NCBI RefSeq assembly: GCF_900108185.1
Contig: NZ_FNVA01000004.1
Location: forward strand, 434,001-498,000
Length of the DNA stretch: 64,000 nt
Direction: 5' to 3'
DNA from: Bryocella elongata
GTDB taxonomy: Bacteria; Acidobacteriota; Terriglobia; Terriglobales; Acidobacteriaceae
The position numbers were made by a program, and so were the translations under genes. The notes beneath the pieces were generated by a model. The model did no database searches. It had not been told where the DNA came from and saw only the letters and a list, made by a program, of their open reading frames with translations. The number at the start of each line of letters is the position of its first letter. The first letter of the stretch is position 1. This document shows, piece by piece, positions 19,344 to 28,280 of this stretch.

Positions 19344-20390
19344 GTGAAGGCACTGGTGATTCAGGAGAATGTTCCGCTTGCTCCCATGACCACGTTTGGG
19401 TTGGGTGGCGCGGCGCGGTGGTTTGTCGAGGTGCGCTCCGAGGTGGAACTCGCGGAGGGCCTGGCGTGGGCGGCGGCGCAGGGGATGCCAGTGTTTGTGC
19501 TGGGTGGCGGGAGCAACCTACTGGTGCCGGATGAGGGGTTTCCGGGGCTGGTGCTGCGGATCGACATCCGTGGGGTGCAGCAGGACAAGCCGTGGAGCCC
19601 GGAATTCTTTGTGGGAGCTGGTGAGGCCTGGGACTCCTTTGTGGATGTCGCGGTCGATTCCAATTGTGCCGGAATCGAGTGTCTTGCCGGCATCCCGGGG
19701 CGCGTTGGAGGCACGCCTGTCCAGAACGTGGGGGCCTACGGACAGGATGTGTCGCAGACGATTCGCCAGGTCCGGGTGTTCGACCGCCACAGGTCGGAGC
19801 TTCGCTGGCTAACGAATGACGAGTGCCGATTCCGATATCGCCAGAGCATCTTCAATACGGACGAACCGGGGCGTTACGTGGTCACGGCGGTGGTCTTCCA
19901 GCTGAGGTATGGTCCGCCGACCTTGAGCTATGCCGACCTGCAGAAGAGGTTTTCTGCGCGATGGAAAGCGCCAGGTTTACGCGAAGTCGCCGACGCCGTG
20001 CGCGAGATCCGGCGAAGCAAGGGGATGCTGCTCGTCGATGGTGACCCTGACACGCATAGCGCGGGCTCGTTCTTCAAGAACCCGATCGTCAATGCTGGTC
20101 TGCTGGGTACGATTGCAGCCACTGCAGGTGTCGCTCCAGAGGCCGTTCCCCATTGGCCTGCGGGCGACGGGCGGATCAAACTGGCGGCGGCATGGCTGCT
20201 CGAGCATGCGGGCTTTGTGAAGGGCTTCACCGACGGCGTGGTCGGGATCAGCTCGCGGCACACGCTGGCGCTGATCAATCGCGGCGGCGCGACGTTTGCG
20301 GATGTCGAACGCTTCGAGCAGAGGATCCGTGCGACAGTGGAGGCGAAGTTCGGCGTGACGTTGACGCGCGAGCCGGTCGTGCTGGGATAG
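19344..20390 (+). CDS. murB: UDP-N-acetylenolpyruvoylglucosamine reductase
   Basis: 348 residues. This FAD enzyme reduces the enolpyruvyl group to give UDP-MurNAc in peptidoglycan synthesis. FAD-binding motif VLGGGSNLLV lies near residue 50. GRVGGTPVQNVGAYGQDV and the catalytic region DTHSAGSFFKNP are intact, and the YADLQKRF segment marks the E. coli-like type I enzyme. The frame is open far upstream, but family similarity begins at VKALVIQENVPLAPMTTFG, so GTG at 19344 is preferred. The gene is divergent from the bacilliredoxin gene. Confidence 0.93.
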   Translation: MKALVIQENVPLAPMTTFGLGGAARWFVEVRSEVELAEGLAWAAAQGMPVFVLGGGSNLLVPDEGFPGLVLRIDIRGVQQDKPWSPEFFVGAGEAWDSFVDVAVDSNCAGIECLAGIPGRVGGTPVQNVGAYGQDVSQTIRQVRVFDRHRSELRWLTNDECRFRYRQSIFNTDEPGRYVVTAVVFQLRYGPPTLSYADLQKRFSARWKAPGLREVADAVREIRRSKGMLLVDGDPDTHSAGSFFKNPIVNAGLLGTIAATAGVAPEAVPHWPAGDGRIKLAAAWLLEHAGFVKGFTDGVVGISSRHTLALINRGGATFADVERFEQRIRATVEAKFGVTLTREPVVLG

Positions 20391-20417
20391 GAGCAAGCTC
20401 CGATGTGTCGGCTGGCG

Positions 20418-20942
20418 TCAGCGGCCGCCGGACGCCGCCTCTGGCACGGGTGATTGCAGCATCAGTTGCCAGTATCCGACGTCGACCCAGCGGTTCTCTT
20501 TGAAGCCGACCTGAGAGACATGACCGGCCTTGCGGAAGCCGAAGCGTTCATGGAATGCGATACTGGCGGGGTTCGGCAGGGCGATGGTGGCCAGCGCGGT
20601 GTGGAATCCTCGCTCCCGGAGCGTGGGGAGCAACAGACGGTAGAGGGCGCTCCCGGCACCCTTCGCACCTTGCCCGGCTGCGACGTAGACGGTCACCTCG
20701 GCGGCGTAACGATAGGCGCTCCGGGACCTCCAACGCGATGCGTAGGCATAACCGAGCGTTCTGTCACCGTCGGTGGCCACATACCAAGGCAGTCCGGAGG
20801 CCTGGATGGCCTCGATCCGTGCCGCCATCTCGGCGGCGGCGACCTCCGCTTCTTCGAAGCTGACGGAGGTGGTGGTGACGTAGTGGTTGTAGATCGCCAC
20901 GATCGAAGCGGCGTCCAAAGGAACTGCGTCACGTAGCGTCAT
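20418..20942 (-). CDS. GNAT N-acetyltransferase, phosphinothricin acetyltransferase-like
   Basis: 174 residues of the GNAT fold. N-terminal LRDAVPLDAASIVAIYNHYV and the FEEAEVAAAEMAARIEA segment match the PAT/YncA subgroup, which acetylates phosphinothricin, methionine sulfoximine or related amino acids. The acetyl-CoA loop corresponds to GQGAKGAGSALYRLLL and the C-terminal FHERFGFRKAGH is conserved. Substrate is unproven. The gene is convergent with murB, with 27 bases between stop codons. Confidence 0.85.
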   Translation of the reverse strand: MTLRDAVPLDAASIVAIYNHYVTTTSVSFEEAEVAAAEMAARIEAIQASGLPWYVATDGDRTLGYAYASRWRSRSAYRYAAEVTVYVAAGQGAKGAGSALYRLLLPTLRERGFHTALATIALPNPASIAFHERFGFRKAGHVSQVGFKENRWVDVGYWQLMLQSPVPEAASGGR

Positions 20943-20990
20943 GACCTTGTCTAGTGTACAGGCGTTGCTGTGGGCGCTGGGATGCTGGGG

Positions 20991-21746
20991 TTAGCGCATG
21001 ACGGCGGCGATGCGCTTGACCTCATCGGCGAGCACCTCGCGCGCCGGTCCTTGCGCCATGACTCGACCGGCGTCGATGCGGACTACCTCGGCTTCCAGCC
21101 GCAGGGCTTCTTCGACATCGTGCGTCACGGAGACGACCGGCACGCCACGTTCGGCGGCTACGCGGAGAAGTTCGGGGAGCAGGGCATCGCGGGTGGCGCG
21201 GTCGATGCCGTTGAAGGGCTCGTCGAGCAGGAGCAGCTTTGCGCCGGGTGTGGCGAAGGCTCTGGCAAGGTTGACGCGCTGGGCCTCGCCCCCGGAGAGC
21301 TCGCGGTGCCGACGCTCGGCGAGGGCGTGGAGCTTGAAGAGGCCCAGGGCTTCGTCGACGACGGTAGAGTCCCGGACGGGACTAGCGCAGACCTCGAAGG
21401 GGAAGCTCACATTGCGGCCGACATCGAGATGCGGCAGCAGGGCCGGCGACTGGGGCGCGTAAGCGATATCGCGGCGGCTGGACGGAACGTCGTCAAGCCG
21501 TCTGGAGGTGCCGTCGGAAGCTATGCGTGTGAACTGGATCGATGTTGCAGGACTGCCCACCTCAAAGCCGCACATGGCGCGGAGCAGGGAACTCTTGCCG
21601 CTGCCGGACGGGCCGAAGAGGACGGTCCATGGAGCGTGCAGTTCGAGGTCGGCGGAGAGCAGGAGGGCGCCAAGCGTCGCCGTTACGGCGAGGCGATGGT
21701 GCGGCGCGCGAGGCGCGGTCTCAGGTGAGCTGGTTCTTTCAGGCAA
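20991..21746 (-). CDS. modC: Molybdate ABC transporter ATP-binding protein
   Basis: 251 residues, ABC ATPase. Walker A GPSGSGKSS (residues 45-53), signature LSGGEAQR, Walker B LLLLDEP and the switch histidine in VTHDVEE are present. It lacks the C-terminal molybdate-binding (MOP) domain found in many ModC proteins, giving a short version. It overlaps modB by eight bases, and the order modA-modB-modC on the minus strand supports molybdate (or tungstate) import. Confidence 0.88.
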   Translation of the reverse strand: MPERTSSPETAPRAPHHRLAVTATLGALLLSADLELHAPWTVLFGPSGSGKSSLLRAMCGFEVGSPATSIQFTRIASDGTSRRLDDVPSSRRDIAYAPQSPALLPHLDVGRNVSFPFEVCASPVRDSTVVDEALGLFKLHALAERRHRELSGGEAQRVNLARAFATPGAKLLLLDEPFNGIDRATRDALLPELLRVAAERGVPVVSVTHDVEEALRLEAEVVRIDAGRVMAQGPAREVLADEVKRIAAVMR

Positions 21747-22446
21747 TCCAGCGGCCTCCGTCGTTGCGCCGGGCGCCTCGAGCGTAGAGGGCCAGCAGCG
21801 TAAGAAAGGCCAGCGCGATGAGCAGCAGCGACGTGTGATTCGCGGCGCTGTAGTTCATCTCCTGCACCTGGTCGTAGATGGAGATGGAGAGCGTGCGGGT
21901 GACGCCTGGGATGTCGCCACCGATCATGAGGACGACGCCGAACTCGCCGACGGTGTGGGTGAAGGCGAGGACGGCGGCGGTGAGGAACGACGGCGCGGCG
22001 AGCGGGAGGGTGACGCGGCGAAAGACAGTCCAGCGCGAGGCGCCGAGGACGGCGGCGGTCTCTCGGAGCTCGCGGGGCACGCCTTCAAAGCCGAGGACGA
22101 GCGGCTGCACGGCGAAGGGAAGGCTGTAGAGGATGGAGCCGACGACGAGGCCGGGAAAGCTGAAGGCGAGCGGGTGTCCGAGGATAGCGATGAGAGCGCG
22201 TCCGAGCGAGGTTGCGGGGCCCATGCCAAGCAGAAGATAGAGGCCAAGAACCGTGGGCGGCAGCACGAGGGGCAGAGCGACGGCCGCCTGCGCGATGCGG
22301 CGGGCAAGGATGTGGGCGCGCGTAGTGCGAGACGGGGCTCCGGCAGCATCGGCGATCCACGCGGCCAGCGGCGTGGCGATCACCAGCAGGCAGAGCGTGG
22401 TGACGAACGCGAGGCGCAGCGTGAGCCCGAGTGCGGCTAGGTCCAT
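21739..22446 (-). CDS. modB: Molybdate ABC transporter permease
   Basis: 235 residues with five or six membrane segments. The EAA-type loop ELRETAAVLGASRWTVFRRVTLPLAAP contacts the ATPase, and the TVGEFGVVLMIGG segment is highly typical of ModB. It sits between modA (28 bases upstream) and modC (overlapping), forming one operon. Confidence 0.92.
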   Translation of the reverse strand: MDLAALGLTLRLAFVTTLCLLVIATPLAAWIADAAGAPSRTTRAHILARRIAQAAVALPLVLPPTVLGLYLLLGMGPATSLGRALIAILGHPLAFSFPGLVVGSILYSLPFAVQPLVLGFEGVPRELRETAAVLGASRWTVFRRVTLPLAAPSFLTAAVLAFTHTVGEFGVVLMIGGDIPGVTRTLSISIYDQVQEMNYSAANHTSLLLIALAFLTLLALYARGARRNDGGRWIA

Positions 22447-22474
22447 GGGGTCGAGTCTATAGGGTGCTGAAGCG

Positions 22475-23335
22475 CTATGGGATCGCGGGCTCGAGGCCGA
22501 AGTCTTTGAGGCGGTGCTGGATGGCGGGGCTGGTGAGCCAGGCGACGAAGGCTTTGGCGACGTCGGGGTCTTTGGCGGACCTCATCACCACGGCGCACTG
22601 GATCAGGGGAGCGTAGAGGACGGGCAGAGGGACGAAGGTGCCGAGCTCGCGGAATTTGGGTGAGCTGGCGATGGTGAGCGAGATGAGTCCGGCCTGGGCG
22701 TTGCCGCTGGCGGCGAACTCGGCGGTCTGGGCGATGTTTTCGGCGACGACGAGCTTGGGTTTGAGCTTGTCATCGAGCTTCAGAGCGCGGAGCTCGGTCA
22801 TGGCGGCGAGGCCATAGGGGGCGTGGAGCTCGTTGGCGACGGCGATGCGGGAGACCTTGTCGCGGGTGAGCGACGTGAGTGAGAGGGGCTGCGCGGGCGA
22901 GTCCTTGCGTGCCCATAGGACGAGCACGCCATGCGCGTAGGGGACTGGCTGGGGTGAGGTGGTGAGGCTGGCAGCGACGAGCTGCTCGGGATGCGCACGG
23001 TCGGCGGAGAGAAAGACGTCGAAGGGCGCGCCGCTCTCAAGCTGCTGGGTGAGCGTGGCGGAGGAGCCGAACGAGGGGACGATTTTTATCCCGGAGGCGC
23101 GCTCATACTCTTCCGCGAGCGCGGGAAGCACCGGTTGCAGGTCAGCCGCAGCGGCGACGTGAAGCACACCCTTCGGCGCGGCTACCTGCGCCGTTAGGGG
23201 AGCGTCAGAGAATATCGCTCCCAGAACGGCAGTGAGCATCGAAAAAGATATCAACGACTTGAACAGAACTCTGGACGGAAGGAAAGAGAGACGGCCCTCA
23301 GTACGGTAAACTTGACCTACGCATGCTTTCATCAC
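22475..23335 (-). CDS. modA: Molybdate ABC transporter substrate-binding protein
   Basis: Up to 286 residues; a periplasmic ligand-binding protein. The mature part starts near LHVAAAADLQPVLPALAEEYE, the ModA N-terminal motif, and GSSATLTQQLESGAPFDVFLSAD contains the ligand-contacting serines. The signal peptide is LISFSMLTAVLGAIFSDAPLTAQ. The exact start is unclear: the ATG at 23335 overlaps the start of the divergent thrC gene by 13 bases, and an internal start nearer the signal peptide (ATG at about 23239) is possible although without a clear ribosome site. Confidence 0.88.
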   Translation of the reverse strand: MMKACVGQVYRTEGRLSFLPSRVLFKSLISFSMLTAVLGAIFSDAPLTAQVAAPKGVLHVAAAADLQPVLPALAEEYERASGIKIVPSFGSSATLTQQLESGAPFDVFLSADRAHPEQLVAASLTTSPQPVPYAHGVLVLWARKDSPAQPLSLTSLTRDKVSRIAVANELHAPYGLAAMTELRALKLDDKLKPKLVVAENIAQTAEFAASGNAQAGLISLTIASSPKFRELGTFVPLPVLYAPLIQCAVVMRSAKDPDVAKAFVAWLTSPAIQHRLKDFGLEPAIP

Positions 23336-24714
23336 ACAGCCTTCGATGCACGGGATGCGGGCTTAGGATCGCCCAGAATGAGGCGCGCAGCAACTTCCGT
23401 TGCGCTACCTGCGGTGATCTGTTCGAGATCGAGTACCCCTGGAGCGCGACGCGAGATAAAGCGACCGACGCAGGTGCTGCCGCGAACCAGCCCAATCCGA
23501 ACGCCCTCCGCTACCTGTGGCAGGAGCGCCGCACCTCGACCCTTGCTGCCGACCAGAGCGGTGTATGGCGCTTCCGCGACCTTCTGCCCATTGTGCCCGT
23601 CGACAAGATTGTGACCCTCTACGAGGGCAACACGCCGCTGTATGAGATGCCGCGCTGCGCCGCGTTGCTGGGCATGAACTGGCTGCTGGCCAAGCACCAG
23701 GGCATGAATCCTACGGGCAGCTTCAAGGACACGGGCATGACGGCCGCGCTTTCCGTTGCGGTGGCCAATGGATTTGAGTGGGTGGCCTGTGCTTCGACGG
23801 GCAATACCTCTGCCGCGATGGCGGCGTATGCTGCGCGCGCGGGACTGCGGTCGCTGGTGCTGATTCCCGAAGGCAAGATCGCATGGGGCAAGCTCTCTCA
23901 GGCGATGGACTATGGCTCGACCACCGTGCAGCTGCGGACCGACTTCGACGGTTGCGTGCGCGTGCTGGCGGAGATTGTGCAGCGCGCCCCGGTGTACCTG
24001 CTGAACTCGGTGAATCCGTACCGGCTGGAGGGGCAAAAGACCCCGGCGTTCGAGATCCTGGAGCAGATGGACTGGCAGGTACCGCACCATCTGATCGTGC
24101 CGGGTGGGAATCTGGCGAATTGCTCGGCGCTGGGTAAGGGTTTTGCGGAGCTGCAGCACCTGGGCTTCATCAAGCGGGTGCCGAAGATCAGCGTGATCCA
24201 GGCGGCGGGAGCGAATCCGTTGTACCGCTGGATGCAGGCTGGCGGCGTGGGACCGTTCGAGCCGGTGGAAGCGCACACGCGCGCTACGGCGATTCGCATT
24301 GGGAATCCGGCGTCGTGGAAGAAGGCAGTCAAGGTTCTCGCCACAACTGGCGGCTGGGTGGAGGAGGTCTCCGAGCAGGAGATCGCGCTCGCCAAGGCGG
24401 AGATCGGCGCGGAGGGCATTGGCTGCGAGCCGGCCAGCGCGGTGACGCTTGCGGGGCTGAAGAAGCTGGTGGCGGATGGCCGCGTGGGCAAGGAGGAGAC
24501 GGCGGTGTTGCTGCTGACCGGGCACACGCTAAAGGACCCGGAGTACACGATCCAGTACCACCGCGGAGCGTTGCTGAGCGATAAGGAAGCCGCGGCGGAG
24601 ACCGTGGCACAGCGCGCGGCGAACGCGAAGCTGAGGCGCGAGCCGGTGGTGCTCGACGCCAAGGTGGATGATGTGCTTAAGGTGCTCGACGCGATGCAGG
24701 CACAGCCCGCATGA
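23323..24714 (+). CDS. thrC: Threonine synthase
   Basis: 463 residues. This PLP enzyme converts O-phosphohomoserine to threonine. An N-terminal zinc-ribbon-like part carries CTGCG and CATCGD-type cysteine pairs (residues ~9-27), then GMNPTGSFKDTGM holds the PLP lysine (about residue 136) and CASTGNTSAAMAAYAARAG is the phosphate-binding stretch. The stop codon overlaps the thrB start (ATGA), giving a translationally coupled thrC-thrB pair. The gene is divergent from modA. Confidence 0.94.
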   Translation: MLSSHSLRCTGCGLRIAQNEARSNFRCATCGDLFEIEYPWSATRDKATDAGAAANQPNPNALRYLWQERRTSTLAADQSGVWRFRDLLPIVPVDKIVTLYEGNTPLYEMPRCAALLGMNWLLAKHQGMNPTGSFKDTGMTAALSVAVANGFEWVACASTGNTSAAMAAYAARAGLRSLVLIPEGKIAWGKLSQAMDYGSTTVQLRTDFDGCVRVLAEIVQRAPVYLLNSVNPYRLEGQKTPAFEILEQMDWQVPHHLIVPGGNLANCSALGKGFAELQHLGFIKRVPKISVIQAAGANPLYRWMQAGGVGPFEPVEAHTRATAIRIGNPASWKKAVKVLATTGGWVEEVSEQEIALAKAEIGAEGIGCEPASAVTLAGLKKLVADGRVGKEETAVLLLTGHTLKDPEYTIQYHRGALLSDKEAAAETVAQRAANAKLRREPVVLDAKVDDVLKVLDAMQAQPA

Positions 24715-25634
24715 GTGGAGTGCAGACGCGTGGCCTGCGGTTGAAGCTGCCGGCTACTTCCGCGAACCTGGGTCCTGGGTTCGATGCGGCAGGGCTGGCG
24801 ATGTCGATGCACCTGACGGTGGAGGCGTGTCCCTCTGCTGAATGGGAAATCCATGCGACTGGCAGAGATGCAGAGCTTTGCGCGAAGGTCGACGGAAACC
24901 TCATCATCGATACCTACCGGAAGGTGATTGAGGATGTGTGGGTGGATGCTCCGGCCGCGTTGCGTTTGGAGATTCACAACGAGATTCCACTGGGGATGGG
25001 CTGTGGGTCTAGCGCGGCGGCAATCTGTGCAGGTGTTGCGCTTGCGGATCATTTCGGGGGAATTAGTGGGCTGGGATGGAGTGACGCGGACATCGTCACG
25101 GCAGCGAGCCATCGAGAAGGTCACCCGGATAACGTTGCGGCATGTTGGTTCGGTGGGTTCACGGTTTCGGCTATGGGCGGGAATCGGGGCGTGGTGACGG
25201 CGACGTTTCCCGGCAACCCGGAATGGGAGCTGATGTTGGCTATGCAACCGACTTCACTGGCGACGAAGACGGCACGAGCGCTGCTCCCCGACAGCTATTC
25301 GAAGGCGGATGCGGTTTTCAATGTGCAACGGTCGAGTTTGCTGGTGGCGGCGTTTGCGCAAGGGCGACTCGATCTCCTACGCACTGCAATGCAGGACAAG
25401 ATGCATCAGCCCTATCGGGAGGACGCATGTCCGCTGCTGAAGAAGCTCTTGCCTCTGGCTGAAGAGCCTTGGGTTGCAGGCGTAGCTCTCAGTGGGGCTG
25501 GCCCGAGCGTACTTGTTTTCTTGAGTAAGGATGCGACTCCGCTGGAGAAGACAAAGCTGTTATCTGCAGCTGGGCGAGGCGTGGAGTGGTTGCCGTTGAG
25601 GATTGCGGGCGGCGCGGAGCGCACGATCCTGTAG
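24711..25634 (+). CDS. thrB: Homoserine kinase
   Basis: 307 residues, GHMP kinase family; phosphorylates homoserine in the threonine pathway. Motifs are LPATSANLGPGFDAAG near the N-terminus, the ATP-binding PLGMGCGSSAAAICAG (residues ~93-108) and the C-terminal GVALSGAGPSVLVF. It is coupled by a four-base overlap to thrC, which supplies the next enzyme in the pathway. Confidence 0.95.
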   Translation: MSGVQTRGLRLKLPATSANLGPGFDAAGLAMSMHLTVEACPSAEWEIHATGRDAELCAKVDGNLIIDTYRKVIEDVWVDAPAALRLEIHNEIPLGMGCGSSAAAICAGVALADHFGGISGLGWSDADIVTAASHREGHPDNVAACWFGGFTVSAMGGNRGVVTATFPGNPEWELMLAMQPTSLATKTARALLPDSYSKADAVFNVQRSSLLVAAFAQGRLDLLRTAMQDKMHQPYREDACPLLKKLLPLAEEPWVAGVALSGAGPSVLVFLSKDATPLEKTKLLSAAGRGVEWLPLRIAGGAERTIL

Positions 25635-25840
25635 CGTTGGATCTTGTCCTTTGGCTACTGTGCGACCATAGCCCGGGTCCGAGAATCCGGACCCGGGGCA
25701 CCCGACTTCATACTGACCGAACAAAGCTTGCCGAAGACAATTTCGATCGAGTTTCGGGCTGCGGGTCTGGAGTTTCGAGTTTAGGGCTGGGTTACACTGG
25801 CGCTGACATACCACCACAATCAGTTTCAGGGAGCGTCCTC

Positions 25841-27595
25841 GTGATCCTGCACCGGCTTGCTTCGGTTCTTGCCGTCTCGTCGCTGTTTCTGTATGTCCCG
25901 GCTGTGCTCGGGCAGGCTGCTCCGGCCGGTAGCAGCAATCTTCCTACGACAGCGAACGAGCCTCCCTTCCATGCCGTTCCAGGGCAAGGCAGGTCGATGA
26001 TCGTGTCGAAGTTTGGCATTGTGTCGACGCCGCAGCCGCTGGCGGCGCTGGCGGGTACGCACATCCTGGAGCAGGGCGGGAATGCCATCGACGCGGCCAT
26101 TGCGGCGAATGCGGTGATGGGCGTCGTGCAGCCGTATGTGAACGGGATTGGCGGCGACCTGTTCGTCATCTACTACGAGGCGAAGACGGGCAAGCTCTAT
26201 GGCCTGAACGCGAGCGGATGGACGCCGAAGGCGCTGACGATCGAGGCGGCGAAGGCCAAGGGGCTGACGTCGCTGCCCGCAATTGGCGTGGAGGCGATTG
26301 ATGTTCCGGGCGCGGTGGCGGGATGGGACGCGCTGCGGGTGCGGTTTGGGACGATGCCTTTCTCGAAGACGCTGGCTTCGGCGATCTACTACGCGGACCA
26401 CGGTTATCCGATGGGGGAGCGCAACTCTCGCTACTGGATCGCGAAGGCTCTCATCAATCAGCCGGGGTGGAAGGAGACGTACCTTCCCAATGGCTTTGTG
26501 CCGAGTCCGGGTGCGCTGTTCAAGAATCCGGGGCTGGCGAACTCGCTGAAGGCGATTGCCGCGGGTGGGCGCGACGCGTACTACAACGGGCCGATGACAC
26601 AGAAGATGGTGGACTTCCTGCGGTCGCAGGGTGGGCTGCATACGCTCGAGGACTTCAAGGATTTTCAGCCGGAGTGGGTCGATCCGGTGTCGACGATGTA
26701 TCGCGGGTGGAAGGTCTATGAGCTGCCGCCGAACGGGATGGGCGTGGCGGCGCTTTCGATGCTGAACATCATGGAGCATTTCCCGATGGGCGAGCTGGGG
26801 CACAATACGCCGGACGCGCTGCACGTGATGATTGAAGCGAAGAAGCTGGCGTACTCGGACATGGCCAAATATGTGGGTGATCCGAGGTTCTCGACGGTGC
26901 CTGTCGACGCGCTGATCTCGAAGAAGCTGGCCGAGGAGCGATACAAGCTGATCGACATGAAGAAGGCGAGCTGCCAGGTGCTTCCGGCGGATCTGACGGC
27001 GGAGCTGAACAAGCACGGCAATTCGACCATCTACATGAGCGCGGTGGACAAGGATGGGAACATCGTCTCGCTGATTCAGTCGAACTACAGCGGGTACGGG
27101 ACGGGAATGGTCGCCCCGGGGCTGGGCTTCAGCTTTCACAACCGTGGTGCGGGGTTCCAGCTGACGCCCGGGCTGCCGAACTCCTTGGCAGGGCACAAGC
27201 GGCCGCTGCACACGATCATCCCGGCGTTTATGGAGAAGGGGGACATGCACATCGGGTTTGGAATCATGGGTGGGTGGAACCAGGCGCAGGCGCATGCCCA
27301 GTTCGTGGCCAACGTTGTGGACTACGGGATGAACGTGCAGGCGGCGCTCGAGGCTCCCCGGTTTACCAAGGGAAGCTTCGAGGGCTGCGACGTGGATATG
27401 GAGGAGACGGTTCCGGCCGAGGTCCGGGCCGAGCTGGAGAAGCGGGGCCACAAGATTCAGCTGCTGGAGCCGTTCAGCTTCTCGGTGGGTGAGGGTGCGG
27501 CGGTGGTACGGGATTCGGCACGGCAGGTAAATTTTGCGGCAGGTGACCCGCGGTCGGACGGTGCGGCGATCCCGCAGGAGCCCCCGATGCCGTAG
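25841..27595 (+). CDS. ggt: Gamma-glutamyltranspeptidase
   Basis: 584 residues from the GTG at 25841, preceded by GGAG. The frame is open further upstream but begins inside thrB without family similarity. A signal peptide (about 1-24) exports it to the periplasm, where it cleaves and transfers the gamma-glutamyl group of glutathione and similar peptides. It is made as a precursor that cuts itself before the nucleophilic threonine, here in HGNST|IYMSAVDKDGN (Thr about residue 396). The substrate-binding segments IGGDLFVIYYE and PNGMGVAAL are present; the usual glycine-rich PSSGG-type segment is varied. Confidence 0.9.
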   Translation: MILHRLASVLAVSSLFLYVPAVLGQAAPAGSSNLPTTANEPPFHAVPGQGRSMIVSKFGIVSTPQPLAALAGTHILEQGGNAIDAAIAANAVMGVVQPYVNGIGGDLFVIYYEAKTGKLYGLNASGWTPKALTIEAAKAKGLTSLPAIGVEAIDVPGAVAGWDALRVRFGTMPFSKTLASAIYYADHGYPMGERNSRYWIAKALINQPGWKETYLPNGFVPSPGALFKNPGLANSLKAIAAGGRDAYYNGPMTQKMVDFLRSQGGLHTLEDFKDFQPEWVDPVSTMYRGWKVYELPPNGMGVAALSMLNIMEHFPMGELGHNTPDALHVMIEAKKLAYSDMAKYVGDPRFSTVPVDALISKKLAEERYKLIDMKKASCQVLPADLTAELNKHGNSTIYMSAVDKDGNIVSLIQSNYSGYGTGMVAPGLGFSFHNRGAGFQLTPGLPNSLAGHKRPLHTIIPAFMEKGDMHIGFGIMGGWNQAQAHAQFVANVVDYGMNVQAALEAPRFTKGSFEGCDVDMEETVPAEVRAELEKRGHKIQLLEPFSFSVGEGAAVVRDSARQVNFAAGDPRSDGAAIPQEPPMP

Positions 27596-27785
27596 AGCAG
27601 GCGCCTGGATGGGGAGATCCCCCGGAAGGATTGAGCTATGATCCCCCGGACGCATCGTTTTCCACGCAATCGCATCTAGAATTGAGGGTGCCATCGAGAA
27701 TCGACGGCACTCAGGATGCCCCGGTAGATGGCGGGCACCAACGGGGCGCCAGCCGTCGCAGGTAACGGTGACAAGAGGAGAGAGT

Positions 27786-28118
27786 ATGGCAGGTCAGTTT
27801 GTCTCGGAAGTGAATGATGCGGAGTTTGAACAGCAGGTATTGCAGTCGGAGACACCGGTGCTGGTGGACTTCTGGGCAGCCTGGTGTGGACCGTGTCGCG
27901 CTCTGGCGCCGGTGGTAGACGCCATTGCGACGGAGAATCAGGGCAAGCTGAAGGTCATGAAGATGGACGTCGACCGGAACAACATGACACCGGGCCGCTA
28001 CGGTATCCGTGGCATCCCTGCGCTGCTGTTCTTCAAGGGTGGCAAGGTCGCGCACCAGATCACGGGCTTCGTGCCGAAGGATACCGTGGAAGCTGCTCTC
28101 AAGCAGGTTCTCGCGTAA
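27786..28118 (+). CDS. trxA: Thioredoxin
   Basis: 110 residues with the active site WCGPC (Cys34, Cys37) after LVDFWAAWCGPCR and the cis-proline segment IRGIPALLFF. It is a general disulfide reductant. AGAGGAGAGAG directly precedes the chosen ATG; an in-frame start 18 bases upstream is less likely. It stands alone between ggt and a CNNM-type gene. Confidence 0.95.
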   Translation: MAGQFVSEVNDAEFEQQVLQSETPVLVDFWAAWCGPCRALAPVVDAIATENQGKLKVMKMDVDRNNMTPGRYGIRGIPALLFFKGGKVAHQITGFVPKDTVEAALKQVLA

Positions 28119-28136
28119 GATAAGATACGAGAAGCT

Positions 28137-28250
28137 AGATTCGAGATGCGAGGGTCGGCAAGGCGCCGGCCCTTTCGTCGTTTCCCAGGCGGGATTCGTT
28201 GCAGCGATACGAAATCGCATCTCGCATCTCGCATCCCGCATCTCGAATCT
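28137..28250. repeat. Inverted repeat with 7-bp tandem units after trxA
   Basis: A perfect 14-bp inverted repeat (28137-28150 and 28237-28250). The right side also contains about four tandem copies of the 7-mer CGCATCT/CGCATCC from 28216. Inside lies a terminator-like GC stem (28152-28171) followed by CTTTCG, probably ending the thioredoxin transcript. Confidence 0.65.
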
Positions 28251-28280
28251 GTATCCGCGCTCTAGTAGACTGAATTCCAC

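Noticed and set aside
25826-27694. Open frame of 622 codons opposite ggt
   Set aside because: Arg/His-rich translation typical of an antisense frame in GC-rich DNA; ggt motifs are on the other strand.
28216-28250. Possible CRISPR array
   Set aside because: Units are 7 bp with no spacers and no cas genes; simple tandem repeat.
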